A DNA stretch of 64,000 nucleotides from Gammaproteobacteria bacterium (GTDB taxonomy: Bacteria; Pseudomonadota; Gammaproteobacteria; Pseudomonadales; Pseudomonadaceae), in the NCBI GenBank assembly GCA_018816095.1, contig JAHIWP010000087.1, forward strand, positions 41,795 through 105,794, in the 5' to 3' direction. The translations under genes and the position numbers were made by a program. Shown piece after piece: positions 9,593 to 18,823 of the stretch. The notes under the pieces are model-generated. The model did no database searches. It was not told the origin of the DNA and was given only the letters and a program-made list of their open reading frames with translations. Numbering within the stretch: position 1 is the first letter of the stretch; each line of letters opens with the position of its first letter.

Positions 9593-11440
9593 TCAGCCGT
9601 GACGGCGTCGACGCCACACCCACAGCGCCAGCACAGCCAGGGTGAGTAGCAACGGCACCAGGGCGATATTGAGGAACTTGAGCGTGCCGCCCAGGGTTTC
9701 AATATCGGCGTTGAGTTGGTAGCGCACGTTGCGCAGTTCCTTACGGATGGCCAACTTCTGCTGCACAAACTGCTGCACCGCTGCCTGTTGCTCGGGCGTG
9801 AGCTCCATGACTTTGCTCGGATCATCGCTCTGCTGCAGTTGCGCCAGCTTTTGCTCGGTATCCGCCAACTGCGCCTGCAGAGCCTGTTCCTTCTCGCGGA
9901 ACTTGACCTCGGCCTCACGCTGGATCGCGTCCACCACCTCGAATGGCCGGGTGAAACGACCACGCGAACGCACGCTGATCAACGCTTCGGAACCAGCCAG
10001 ATTGTCCAGGGCGTTGATCGCAAAACCGGCGTTATCCGCCCACGGCTGCGGAATGCGCTGGCCAAAGAAGTCCTGCACCTGCACCCACATGCGGTCGGTG
10101 AGCATGTCGGTGTCGGCTACGACGATCACGTTGATAGTGTCGGCCTGCTTAAGGCCATCCTTCTGCCCTTCGATGCCCTCAGGGAAGGCTGACTGCGCCG
10201 GACCACTGATGCGCGCAGCCAGGGTGTAGCGCTCGCCGGTCGGCTCAAGCTCACGGATCAGCTCTTCCGGATTGCTCAGCATGCCAAAGCGCTTGGCATC
10301 AAAGGGCATGGCGTACTGCGAGCTGCGGATCAGCGGAGTGAAGGTAGTTTTCGCGCCTTCCAGCGGCTCCAAGATTCCCGCCGTGGCCACCGTGATGGTT
10401 TCCAGCGAGGCGGTGCTAATGTCGTCCTTATCCAGGGCATTCTTTGGCAGGCTCAACCAAGCCGCATGCCGCACCGGGCGTTGGCCCTGCCCCATGCTCA
10501 CGGACATGGCATAAGAGCCATCGCCGAACACCTGGTCCGGCACCATGCGCAAGCCCCAGGCTTTGAACAGCTCAGGCAGATCAGAGGCCTTGTCGACCAC
10601 CATCTCACCGGGCATCTCGGCCTGAGTATCGGCCTCGCTGAACGGGTCAACGAAGGTCAGCAACTTGCCGCCACGCAGAACGAACTGGTCAATCGCATAC
10701 AGCGTCTGCTCGGGCAGCTGCTTGGGATGAATCAGCAGCAGCACCGAGACGTTCTCAGGGATCAGGTCGACATCACGCTTGAGGCTTTCGATCTGGAACA
10801 GCTGGCGAATTTCCTCGATCAGCATCCAGGCCGGCGTCGGCTGGCGTGCGGCCATATCGAAGCCGCCGTTGACCTGCAGACCGGCGAGTACGCCGACCAC
10901 TGGCCGCTCGGGCTTGGCCAGGCTTTGCACCAGGCGGCTAAGTTCGTATTCGAGGAACTCTTCCTGATCCAGAGCGAAGAACGGGATCACCTGCACCTGG
11001 CCCTCGGCATTCTTGCCAGCCAGACCGAAGTAGATCGAGTCGCCGCCCTGCTGCAGCGGAATGCCCTGCAGGCCGAACTCGGCGGCCTTGTCTTCGTCCT
11101 CAGAGAACGGTGCGGGATCAATGATGTTCAGCTTGAGTTTGTCACCGGCCTCACGCTGGTAGGCCTTGAGCATTTCCTCAACACGCTTGGCGTAGGTGCG
11201 CAGCGCCGGCAGGTCCTTGGTCGCGGTGTCGGAATAGAAGAAGTTCAGCTCTACCGGCTCGTCTAGCTCAGCCAGAATCTGCTCGGTACCGCTGGAGAGG
11301 GTGTAGAGCTTCTGCTCAGTCAAATCCAGGCGCAGGCCGCTAAGGCTAAAACTGGAGAACAGGTTAAACGCGAGAAACGCCAGGGCAATGAGTACAAGCC
11401 CGGCGCTGGAAACCATCAGCTTTTTCATGGGTGTCCTCAA
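9593..11440 (-). CDS. GldG-family auxiliary protein of an ABC exporter
   Basis: A 615-residue protein with one N-terminal membrane segment (about 10-35), a large extracytoplasmic region, a coiled-coil stretch rich in Gln/Glu/Lys near 510-575 and a C-terminal membrane segment (about 588-610) followed by RRRRHG. This is the layout of the GldG/'ABC-type uncharacterised transport system' family, which partners GldF and GldA in gliding bacteria. Pseudomonas does not glide by that machinery, so the role is likely export or envelope maintenance. Its ATG overlaps the stop of the permease gene by 4 bases, so the three proteins are probably made together. Confidence 0.8.
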   Translation of the reverse strand: MRTPMKKLMVSSAGLVLIALAFLAFNLFSSFSLSGLRLDLTEQKLYTLSSGTEQILAELDEPVELNFFYSDTATKDLPALRTYAKRVEEMLKAYQREAGDKLKLNIIDPAPFSEDEDKAAEFGLQGIPLQQGGDSIYFGLAGKNAEGQVQVIPFFALDQEEFLEYELSRLVQSLAKPERPVVGVLAGLQVNGGFDMAARQPTPAWMLIEEIRQLFQIESLKRDVDLIPENVSVLLLIHPKQLPEQTLYAIDQFVLRGGKLLTFVDPFSEADTQAEMPGEMVVDKASDLPELFKAWGLRMVPDQVFGDGSYAMSVSMGQGQRPVRHAAWLSLPKNALDKDDISTASLETITVATAGILEPLEGAKTTFTPLIRSSQYAMPFDAKRFGMLSNPEELIRELEPTGERYTLAARISGPAQSAFPEGIEGQKDGLKQADTINVIVVADTDMLTDRMWVQVQDFFGQRIPQPWADNAGFAINALDNLAGSEALISVRSRGRFTRPFEVVDAIQREAEVKFREKEQALQAQLADTEQKLAQLQQSDDPSKVMELTPEQQAAVQQFVQQKLAIRKELRNVRYQLNADIETLGGTLKFLNIALVPLLLTLAVLALWVWRRRRHG

Positions 11441-12171
11441 TCCGCTTTCTTCAAATCGATAACCACCGCGGTCGCCGCCAACCAGGCAGCAATCAGGGTG
11501 AGGAAATACAGCAGGTCGCGCAGATCAATCACGCCCTTGCTGATCGCATCGAAACGGCTCAGGAAGCTCAGTGACGCCACCGCGTCAATCAGCCATTGCG
11601 GTGCCCAGGCACTGAAGCCATCGAGCACCATGGGGAAACCACTGACAATAAACAGGAAGCACACACTGACCGTCAGAATGAAGGCGATCACCTGATTCTT
11701 CGCCAGCGCCGACATGCACGAGCCAATCGCCAGATAAGCCCCCGCCAGCAGCCAACTGCCGATATAACCGGTAATGATCGCACCGTTATCCGGCTCTCCG
11801 AGGTAGTTGACGGTGATGATCATCGGGAAAGTCAGCAGCAGCGCCAAACCAGCGAATACCCAGGCAGCGAGGAACTTGCCGGTGACCGCATCAAAACGGG
11901 TAATCGGCAGGGTCATCAGCAGCTCGATGGTGCCGCTCTTGCGCTCCTCGGCCCACAGGCGCATGGCAATCGCCGGCACCAGAAACAGGTAGAGCCACGG
12001 ATGGAAATTGAAGAACGGCGACAAGTTGGCCTGGCCGCTCTCGAAGAAACCGCCAAGGTAGAAAGTGAACACCCCAGACAGCACCAGGAAGATCAAGATA
12101 AATACATAGGCCAACGGCGTGGCGAAGTAGCTCGCCAGCTCGCGTTTGAAGATCACCGACAACTGACTCAT
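11437..12171 (-). CDS. ABC-2 type permease (GldF/NosY-like)
   Basis: A 244-residue integral membrane protein with about six hydrophobic helices and the AEERKSGTIELLMTLPI segment typical of ABC-2 permeases. It lies between the ATPase and the GldG-like gene, overlapping each by 4 bases. It would form the membrane pore of the exporter. Substrate unknown. Confidence 0.85.
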   Translation of the reverse strand: MSQLSVIFKRELASYFATPLAYVFILIFLVLSGVFTFYLGGFFESGQANLSPFFNFHPWLYLFLVPAIAMRLWAEERKSGTIELLMTLPITRFDAVTGKFLAAWVFAGLALLLTFPMIITVNYLGEPDNGAIITGYIGSWLLAGAYLAIGSCMSALAKNQVIAFILTVSVCFLFIVSGFPMVLDGFSAWAPQWLIDAVASLSFLSRFDAISKGVIDLRDLLYFLTLIAAWLAATAVVIDLKKAD

Positions 12172-13091
12172 ACCACCTCCCCACGGGTCAGGCTGCGGAA
12201 CACTTCGTCCAGCCGACCGCGTTCGACATTCAACTCACGCACCTTCCAGCCACGCTCGGCGATCAGCGCATTGACCTGCGCGAAGATCACCTCACCCGGC
12301 TTGGCGAGAATGCTCAGGCTGTGTTCCAAGGCGTTTTCTTCCACCCCGGCAACGCCCGGCAAGGCAGACAACGCGGCCTGATCAAGCGGCTCGGCAGCCA
12401 CCAGAGTGACGGCCTGGTGGTAGCGCGAGCGGCTTTCCAGCTCCAGCGGCGTGCCATCGGCCAGCAGCTTGCCGTGGGCGATTACCACGGCGCGGGTGCA
12501 AACGGCCGAGACTTCTTCGAGGATGTGGGTGGAAATGATCACGATTTTGTCGTGGGCCAGGCTCTGGATCAGTTTGCGCACCTGGTGCTTCTGATTCGGG
12601 TCGAGGCCATCGGTGGGCTCATCGAGGATCAGCACCTTGGGGTCATGCAGAATCGCCTGGGCTAGGCCGACGCGGCGCTTGAAGCCCTTGGACAGGGTTT
12701 CGATGCTCTGCTCCAACACCGGCTCCAGCTCAACCTGGGCCACGGCCTTGGCCACCCGCTCGCGCTTCTCGGCACCTTTGAACCCGCGCACCTCGGCAAT
12801 AAATTCGAGGAAGCCGCGCACCGTCATATCGCCGTAGCACGGCGCGCCTTCAGGCAGATAACCGATCTGCTGCTGGGCCTTGAGAGTGTCTTTCTGGATA
12901 TCAAACCCGAGGATGCTGGCACTGCCGGACGTCGGCGCGAGAAAACCGGTGAGCATCTTCATGGTGGTGGATTTGCCGGCGCCGTTAGGGCCGAGAAAAC
13001 CGAGGACTTCGCCGGGCTGGACGCTGAAAGACAGGTCATCGACGGCGGTATGTTGCGCAAAACGCTTGGTTAGTTTTTTTATTTCGATCAT
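12168..13091 (-). CDS. ABC transporter ATP-binding protein (GldA-like)
   Basis: A 307-residue ATPase with Walker A GPNGAGKST near residue 34, signature LSKGFKRRVGLAQ near 133, Walker B VLILDEPTDGLDP near 153 and the switch histidine in STHILEE. The C-terminal extension of about 80 residues is like that of ATPases paired with ABC-2 permeases. First gene of a three-gene operon with the permease and the GldG-like protein. Confidence 0.9.
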   Translation of the reverse strand: MIEIKKLTKRFAQHTAVDDLSFSVQPGEVLGFLGPNGAGKSTTMKMLTGFLAPTSGSASILGFDIQKDTLKAQQQIGYLPEGAPCYGDMTVRGFLEFIAEVRGFKGAEKRERVAKAVAQVELEPVLEQSIETLSKGFKRRVGLAQAILHDPKVLILDEPTDGLDPNQKHQVRKLIQSLAHDKIVIISTHILEEVSAVCTRAVVIAHGKLLADGTPLELESRSRYHQAVTLVAAEPLDQAALSALPGVAGVEENALEHSLSILAKPGEVIFAQVNALIAERGWKVRELNVERGRLDEVFRSLTRGEVV

Positions 13092-13281
13092 GGCCTCTCA
13101 CCATTGCGGTAACAGGCCCTGCTTGCAGCCGCTGCTGACGCAAGCCGGGCGCTTAAGTGCCGGCGGACTATAAGGAGTCATACGCGGGCAGCGCAAGCGA
13201 AGAACCGGCGGGTCATGTATCCGCTTACTACGACGCTCCAAGGCCAGCCAAAAGCATGGCCGGCCTTAGCAAAGTATCGCG

Positions 13282-14451
13282 CTAGAGCGTGCCGTTGAGG
13301 GCGCGGGTGAATAAATGGCTGTATTGCGCAGCTGTGAAGGCAATTGGATTGGTACCCGCAGAGGGATCGACCTCGGCCATTTGCCCGACCTGCTCGATAC
13401 GCGTGTCATCAATACCAATCTCGCCCAGGCTGTGCGCAATACCCACCTGTTCACGCAGCGCCAGCACCCACTCCAGTACAGCGTTGAAGCCAGGCTTAGG
13501 CAGATTCAGGTAGCGCGCCATTTTCCCCATCTGCGGTTCGATGCGCTCGCGGTTGGCCACCAACACATAAGGCATCAGCACCGCGTTGAGCAGGCCGTGG
13601 TGTGCGTCGTACAACGCGCCGAGCGGATGGGCCAGGGCATGCATGGCGCCAAGGCCGCGCTGAAAAGCCGTCGCGCCCATGCTGGAGGCCACTAGCATCT
13701 GCAAACGCGCTTCCACATCCAAGCCTTGCGCGACGGCACGCGGTAGGTACTGATGCACCAGGCGCATGCCTTCAAGGGCGATACCTTCGGCCATGGGGTG
13801 AAACAGCGGCGAGCAAAAGGCTTCCAGGTTATGCGACAGCGCATCCATACCGGTGGCGGCGGTGATTTTGGCTGGCAGGCCGAGGGTCAACTCTGGGTCG
13901 AGGATTACCAACGCCGGGAGCATGCGCGCGTGGAAGATGATGCGTTTGATATGCGCCGCATCGTCAGTAATCACCGAGGCGCGACCGACTTCCGAACCAG
14001 TGCCGGCCGTGGTTGGCACCGCCACCACCGGGGCCATGCCCGCGATATTGACGCGCTCGCAGTTGTCGCCGATGTCCTCGAAATCCCACAGCGGGCGATT
14101 CTGTCCGACCATCAGGGCGATGGCCTTGCCCGCATCCAGCGCCGAGCCACCGCCAAAGGCGATCACCCCGTCATGTCCACCGGCTTTAAATGCGGCGACC
14201 CCATCCATCACGTTCTGCCCAGTGGGGTTGCCCTTGATGCCGCTAAACAACCCAGCCTTGAGGCCATCATCACGGCAGTGCAACAGCGCGCGGTCGATCA
14301 TCGGCAATACAGCAAGGCCAGGGTCAGTGACCAGCAGCGGCGCGCTCATGCCCAGCTGTCGGCACGCCGCCGGCAGTTCACTGATGCGGCCCACACCGAC
14401 GCGTACCGAGGTCGGGTAGTTCCAGTTCATACGGTAGTGATTCAGATCCAT
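13282..14451 (-). CDS. Iron-containing (group III) alcohol dehydrogenase
   Basis: A 389-residue Fe-ADH. It has the nucleotide-binding GGGSALDAGK segment near residue 100, the TTAGTGSEV motif near 142, and the metal-binding histidines in GMDALSHNLEAF and in the AHALAHPLGALYDAHHG stretch. The start at 14451 is chosen because GAGG lies 6 bases before it and it falls 7 bases after the stop of the aldehyde dehydrogenase gene; the longer reading would run into that gene. Last gene of the GS-like/ALDH/ADH operon, where it could oxidise the hydroxyl of a glutamylated amino alcohol. An imperfect hairpin (13240-13267) without a T run follows. Confidence 0.88.
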   Translation of the reverse strand: MDLNHYRMNWNYPTSVRVGVGRISELPAACRQLGMSAPLLVTDPGLAVLPMIDRALLHCRDDGLKAGLFSGIKGNPTGQNVMDGVAAFKAGGHDGVIAFGGGSALDAGKAIALMVGQNRPLWDFEDIGDNCERVNIAGMAPVVAVPTTAGTGSEVGRASVITDDAAHIKRIIFHARMLPALVILDPELTLGLPAKITAATGMDALSHNLEAFCSPLFHPMAEGIALEGMRLVHQYLPRAVAQGLDVEARLQMLVASSMGATAFQRGLGAMHALAHPLGALYDAHHGLLNAVLMPYVLVANRERIEPQMGKMARYLNLPKPGFNAVLEWVLALREQVGIAHSLGEIGIDDTRIEQVGQMAEVDPSAGTNPIAFTAAQYSHLFTRALNGTL

Positions 14452-14458
14452 GCGCGCC

Positions 14459-15847
14459 TCACAACTGGGTCTTGAAGTGGAAGGATTTTGGCCGGGTGAC
14501 ATGCTCGAAACCCACACTGGATAAGGTGCAACCACGCCCGGAGTGCTTCACCCCGGTCCAGGCCAGCGCCGGGTCAAGGTAGTCGCAGCGATTGAGGAAC
14601 ACCGTGCCCGCCTCTAACCGATCGGCCAGGGCCATGGCGGCATCCACGTCACGGCTGAAGATCGCGGCAGTCAGGCCGAACTCGCTGTCGTTCATCAGCG
14701 CCAGAGCTTCTTCATCATTTTTGACTTTCTGGATGCCTACTACCGGGCCGAAGGATTCTTCGGTCATCACCCGCATGCCGTGGTGTACGTTGGTCAGCAC
14801 CTGCGGCGCCAGGTATTGGGAGCCGGGGTGGTCCTGGGCGAAATCGGCTGGCACCAGATGCGCCACAGCCCCCTGCTCAATGGCATCGTGAATCTGCCCA
14901 CGGACGAAGTCCGCCGCCTCGGCACGTACCAGTGGACCGAGGGTGGTGTCCGGGTCATCGGAGCGTCCCAGCTTGTACTGTTTGACCAGCGCCACCGCCT
15001 GCTCGACGAAGGCTCCATAGAGCGATTCGTGCACATAGATGCGCTCGATGCCGCAGCAGGATTGCCCCGAATTAAAGAACGCCCCATCGATTGTGGTTTC
15101 CACCGCATGGGCCAAGTCGGCATCAGCCCGCACATAGGCGGGATCTTTACCACCCAGTTCCAGGCCAATACTGAGAAAGCGCCCCACCGCGACGCGCTCG
15201 ACCATGGTGCCGCCCGGCACCGAACCGGTGAAGGCTACGTGAGCGATAGTCGGCGCCTGGATCAGCGCCTCGGTCTCGCCGTGGCTGAGGTGCAGGTACT
15301 GAAATACACCGTCCGGCAAACCGGCCTCGATAAAGGCCTCCACCATTCGCTCACTGCACAGCGGGGTTTGCGCAGAATGTTTAAGCAACACCGCATTACC
15401 CGCCAGCAGCGCCGGCATCACCGCGTTAACAGCCGTCAGATAGGGGTAATTCCAAGGGGCGATCACCAGCGCCACACCCAGTGGTTCACGACGAATAAAG
15501 CGGATAAAACCGGGCTTTTCCGGCACCTGGATGTCGGCCAGGGCCTGCTCGGCGATGTCGGCCATATAGCTGGCGCGCTCGACAAAGCCACGAATTTCGC
15601 CTGCGGCATAACGAATCGGCCGGCCCATCATCCAGCACAGCTCTTCGGCTAGCTGGTCTTCTTTCGCGGCGAAGGCAGCAATCGCCTTGCGGCCGATGGC
15701 GATACGCTGCGCCAGCGGGGTATTTTTCCAGACCTTTTGCGCCAGCTCGGCCTTGACCAGCGCCGCCTGGATCTCGGGATTGGACGCCAGATGGCGCTCG
15801 ACATACACCGAGCCATCGATTGGGGAAATGCACTGCAACTTACTCAT
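14459..15847 (-). CDS. NAD(P)+-dependent aldehyde dehydrogenase
   Basis: A 462-residue ALDH with the PWNYPYLTAVNAVMPALLAGN substrate/cofactor region, the catalytic Glu in LELGGKDPAYV and the catalytic Cys in FNSGQSCCG. The start at 15847 gives a normal ALDH N-terminus; the extended reading overlaps the ligase gene upstream. It lies 37 bases after the glutamine-synthetase-like gene and 7 bases before the Fe-ADH, so the three are an operon. The likely job is oxidation of an aldehyde produced from a glutamylated amine or amino alcohol, but this is inferred from context. Confidence 0.88.
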   Translation of the reverse strand: MSKLQCISPIDGSVYVERHLASNPEIQAALVKAELAQKVWKNTPLAQRIAIGRKAIAAFAAKEDQLAEELCWMMGRPIRYAAGEIRGFVERASYMADIAEQALADIQVPEKPGFIRFIRREPLGVALVIAPWNYPYLTAVNAVMPALLAGNAVLLKHSAQTPLCSERMVEAFIEAGLPDGVFQYLHLSHGETEALIQAPTIAHVAFTGSVPGGTMVERVAVGRFLSIGLELGGKDPAYVRADADLAHAVETTIDGAFFNSGQSCCGIERIYVHESLYGAFVEQAVALVKQYKLGRSDDPDTTLGPLVRAEAADFVRGQIHDAIEQGAVAHLVPADFAQDHPGSQYLAPQVLTNVHHGMRVMTEESFGPVVGIQKVKNDEEALALMNDSEFGLTAAIFSRDVDAAMALADRLEAGTVFLNRCDYLDPALAWTGVKHSGRGCTLSSVGFEHVTRPKSFHFKTQL

Positions 15848-15884
15848 TGAATACTCCGTAGCCCGATCCGCATGGGTGTGCGAC

Positions 15885-17258
15885 CTAAATGATTTCGAAG
15901 TAGCGATCCAGCTCCCAATCGCTGACATGCCGACGGTATTCGCGCTCTTCCCACTCACGGCTGGCTGCGAAGTGCTCGACGAACTCATCGCCAAACAGCT
16001 CGCGAGCCGCTGTTGAGCCCTTTAAGCGCTGCGCGGCATCCCAAAGGGTACGCGGCAGGGCCAACTCTTCCGGGTGTTTCACGGCATAGGCATTGCCCAC
16101 CACTGGCTCCGTCGGCTCCCACTCCTGCATCACGCCATACAAACCGGAACCAAGCGCAACCGAGAGGGCTAGATAAGGATTGCCATCAGCAGCGCCCAAG
16201 CGATATTCCTGGCGCTGGGATTTGTCAGTGCCGGGAATCACCCGTAATGCAGCGGTACGATTTTCCACGCCCCACGTAGCGTCCGTGGGCGCCCAAAACC
16301 CTGGGATCATGCGGCGGTAGCTGTTCAAGGTGGGCGCCACCATGCAGAGGAATTCCGGCATCAAACGCTGCTGGCCGGCAAGGAAGTGGCGCTGGATCTT
16401 GCTCATGTTGTGCGCCTGGCTGGGGTCGTAAAACGCCGACTTGCCGCTGGCAAGGTCGCGCAAGGACACATGAATATGCCCGCTCTGCCCCGGGTACTTG
16501 CCCGACCACTTGGCCATAAAGGTGGCCATCAGGCCGTTGCGCTGGGCCAGTACCTTCATAAAGGTTTTGAACAGCGCGCCTTTATCCGCCGCATCCTCAG
16601 CGCGGTCATAAGCAATAGCTGCTTCCAGTACGCCAGGGCCGGTTTCGGTGTGCAGGCCTTCGATGGGGAAGTCCATGCGTTCGGCCATTTCAAGAATTTC
16701 GTGATACAGCTCAGCATGCACCGAGTTGCGGATCATCGAGTAGCCGAACCAGTCCGGGGTAAAGGGCTTGAGGTCACGAAAACCCTTGGCACGGGCGGAT
16801 TCAGGGGTTTCGTCGAACATGAAAAATTCATATTCCAGCGCGGCAAAGGCATCAAAGCCCATGGTTTTGCAGCGCTCCACCACACGGCGCAAGGTGCCGC
16901 GCGGGCAGACCTTTTCCGCTGCCTCGGCAAACTCGCAAATAAACAGCAGCATGCCGTTTTCAAAGGGTAATTCACGGCAGGTATGCGGCAGTACCCGCAC
17001 GGGCGCATCCGGGTAGCCGGTGTGCCAGCCAGTGTATTGCACGTTGTCGTAGAGTTGGTCTTTTACATCCCAGCCCAGCACCACATCACAGAAGGCAAAG
17101 CCGCTGTCGAGTGCCGAAAAGAATTTGCTGCGGCTGAGGTATTTGCCGCGCATCACCCCATCGTTATCAAACACCCCAACCTTGATATGACTGAGGCCAC
17201 GCTCCTCGATAATGCGCCTGGCATCATCGGCGGTTTTTACGTCTCGCGGATTGAGCAT
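15885..17258 (-). CDS. Glutamine-synthetase-like gamma-glutamyl amine ligase
   Basis: A 457-residue protein of the glutamine synthetase fold, with the beta-grasp N-terminus (VGVFDNDGVMRGKYLSR), metal-binding ALEYEFFMFDE and ETGPGVLEAA segments, and the catalytic GHIHVSL and NRTAALRV regions. It resembles PuuA/PauA-type ligases, which join glutamate to amines, more than GlnA: the NRTA segment replaces the NRSA-type loop and no adenylylation tyrosine motif (NLYDLP) is present. It is first in an operon with an ALDH and an Fe-ADH, and a TRAP transporter lies upstream. Substrate not determined. Confidence 0.82.
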   Translation of the reverse strand: MLNPRDVKTADDARRIIEERGLSHIKVGVFDNDGVMRGKYLSRSKFFSALDSGFAFCDVVLGWDVKDQLYDNVQYTGWHTGYPDAPVRVLPHTCRELPFENGMLLFICEFAEAAEKVCPRGTLRRVVERCKTMGFDAFAALEYEFFMFDETPESARAKGFRDLKPFTPDWFGYSMIRNSVHAELYHEILEMAERMDFPIEGLHTETGPGVLEAAIAYDRAEDAADKGALFKTFMKVLAQRNGLMATFMAKWSGKYPGQSGHIHVSLRDLASGKSAFYDPSQAHNMSKIQRHFLAGQQRLMPEFLCMVAPTLNSYRRMIPGFWAPTDATWGVENRTAALRVIPGTDKSQRQEYRLGAADGNPYLALSVALGSGLYGVMQEWEPTEPVVGNAYAVKHPEELALPRTLWDAAQRLKGSTAARELFGDEFVEHFAASREWEEREYRRHVSDWELDRYFEII

Positions 17259-17560
17259 AAATGCACCTGTTTCTTGTTGTTATGGCTGACCATTCGGTGT
17301 CAGTCCTACAGGCAACAACAGAGCCTCAAGCGCACCCCCAAACAACCGCACAATGCGCTCCGACTACCACCCAACGCCTGTTAGAACAGCCGGCAAAGCC
17401 ACATGAGTGTGGTACAGGATTGTCGAGTTGGCAGGCAGTTACGGGAAATAACTGCAGCACGCGGCTGCCGCTACAGCGCAGGTGAGAAAGCAGCGCCCTG
17501 CACACAGCAAAACGCCCGTTCCTTGCGGGGCGGGCGTGGCTTGCAGGCGTATCGACGCGA
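17259..17560. promoter_or_regulatory. 302-base gap upstream of the ligase operon
   Basis: This gap should hold the promoter of the ligase-ALDH-ADH operon. I see an imperfect inverted repeat with arms CTGAC (17286-17290) and GTCAG (17299-17303) close to the start codon, and the terminator of the TRAP binding-protein gene at its right end. No reading frame with coding character was found. Confidence 0.4.
17508..17537 (-). terminator. Terminator after the TRAP binding-protein gene
   Basis: Seven-bp arms ACGCCCG / CGGGCGT around a GC-rich loop, followed on the minus strand by TTTT. It begins about 24 bases after the stop codon. Confidence 0.7.
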
Positions 17561-18610
17561 TCAGCGATACGGCGCGCCAGCCTTGGCCATCAGCGCGTTG
17601 TACTTCTTGAAGATCTCCACCACCCGAGCGCAGCGTGGGCTGGTTTTGGCGATTTCATCCCAGAACTTCAGCGCTTCGGCTTCCACGGTTGCCCATTCCT
17701 CGGCAGCAATGGACGTCAGCTCCAGCTTGCCGCCCTCAACCCGCAGCTGCGCCTCGCCACCCCAGTACCAGTGCTGGCGGTAGTAGTTGGAGCTGTCCAT
17801 GCACAGCTTGAACAGGGTTTTTAGGTGTTCGGGCACCTCAGCCCAGCGATCTGAGTTGGCGAAGTAGGAACCGCACCAGGCGCCGGAAATGTTGTTAGTG
17901 AGGAAGTACTTGGTCACGTTGGCCCAGCCGACGGTGTAGTCCTCGGTGATCCCGGACCAGGCAATACCGTCCAGCTCGCCGGTCTGCATAGCCACTTCAA
18001 CATCTTCCCAGGGCAAGGTGACCGGAATGACGCCGAAACGGGAGAGGAATTTGCCTGCCGTAGGGAAGGTAAAGATGCGCTTGCCCTTGAGGTGTTCGAG
18101 CTTGGTAATCGGCTCCACGGTGGCAAAGTGGCAAGGGTCCCAGGCGCCGGCTCCGAGCCAGGTCACGCCTTTAACCTCGCCGTAGGCCTCTGCCCAGATT
18201 TCATTGAGGCCATATTTTTCGAACAGTACCGGTACATCCAGGCTGTAACGCGTGGCAAACGGGAAATAGCCGCCGAACACTGAAATATCCACCGGAGCGG
18301 CAATCGAGTCGTCATCGCTCTGCACCGCATCGATGGTGCCCTTCTGCATGGCGCGGAACAGCTCGCCGGTGGGCACCAACTGATCGGCGTAATACAGCTG
18401 AATTTCCATCTCGCCATTGGCGGCCTTGTTGAAGGCATCGATCGACGGCTTGATCACATGTTCACCCAGCGCGGGGCCGGCGTAGGTTTGCAGGCGCCAG
18501 ATGATTTTCTTCGGTTCCGCCGCATAAATATGCGAGGAGCCCAGTGCCGTTGCCCCCGCTGCCCCGGTGGCCACCGCGGCGGTTTTCAGAAAACTGCGTC
18601 TCGTACTCAT
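17561..18610 (-). CDS. TRAP transporter periplasmic binding protein (DctP family, TakP-like)
   Basis: A 349-residue precursor with a twin-arginine signal (MSTRRSFLKTAAVATGAAG) and an alanine-rich h-region ending near residue 30. The mature part has the DctP-family features, including the GKRIFTFPTAGKFLSRFG segment with the conserved Arg that pairs with a substrate carboxylate. It looks most like the 2-oxoacid-binding TakP branch. The two membrane subunits lie 213 bases upstream on the same strand. Carboxylates are the usual ligands, so a link to the amine ligase operon is only suggestive. Confidence 0.85.
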   Translation of the reverse strand: MSTRRSFLKTAAVATGAAGATALGSSHIYAAEPKKIIWRLQTYAGPALGEHVIKPSIDAFNKAANGEMEIQLYYADQLVPTGELFRAMQKGTIDAVQSDDDSIAAPVDISVFGGYFPFATRYSLDVPVLFEKYGLNEIWAEAYGEVKGVTWLGAGAWDPCHFATVEPITKLEHLKGKRIFTFPTAGKFLSRFGVIPVTLPWEDVEVAMQTGELDGIAWSGITEDYTVGWANVTKYFLTNNISGAWCGSYFANSDRWAEVPEHLKTLFKLCMDSSNYYRQHWYWGGEAQLRVEGGKLELTSIAAEEWATVEAEALKFWDEIAKTSPRCARVVEIFKKYNALMAKAGAPYR

Positions 18611-18823
18611 GCTGTTATCTCCACAATTGTCGATTCAGATGGCATACAACCGCACTGCTTGCCCTCATGGGCCGGGCAGCGTTTTCAGAGGGGCAACCTG
18701 TACCCGACGTTTGCACAAAGCCCTTGAGGATTGCGTACGGCATCGCTACCCGTGCACGTCACGGCAATCCTCAGAGGCTTCTATAGGTACAACTGCGCTG
18801 ACCGACTCCTGAAATTCATGGGT

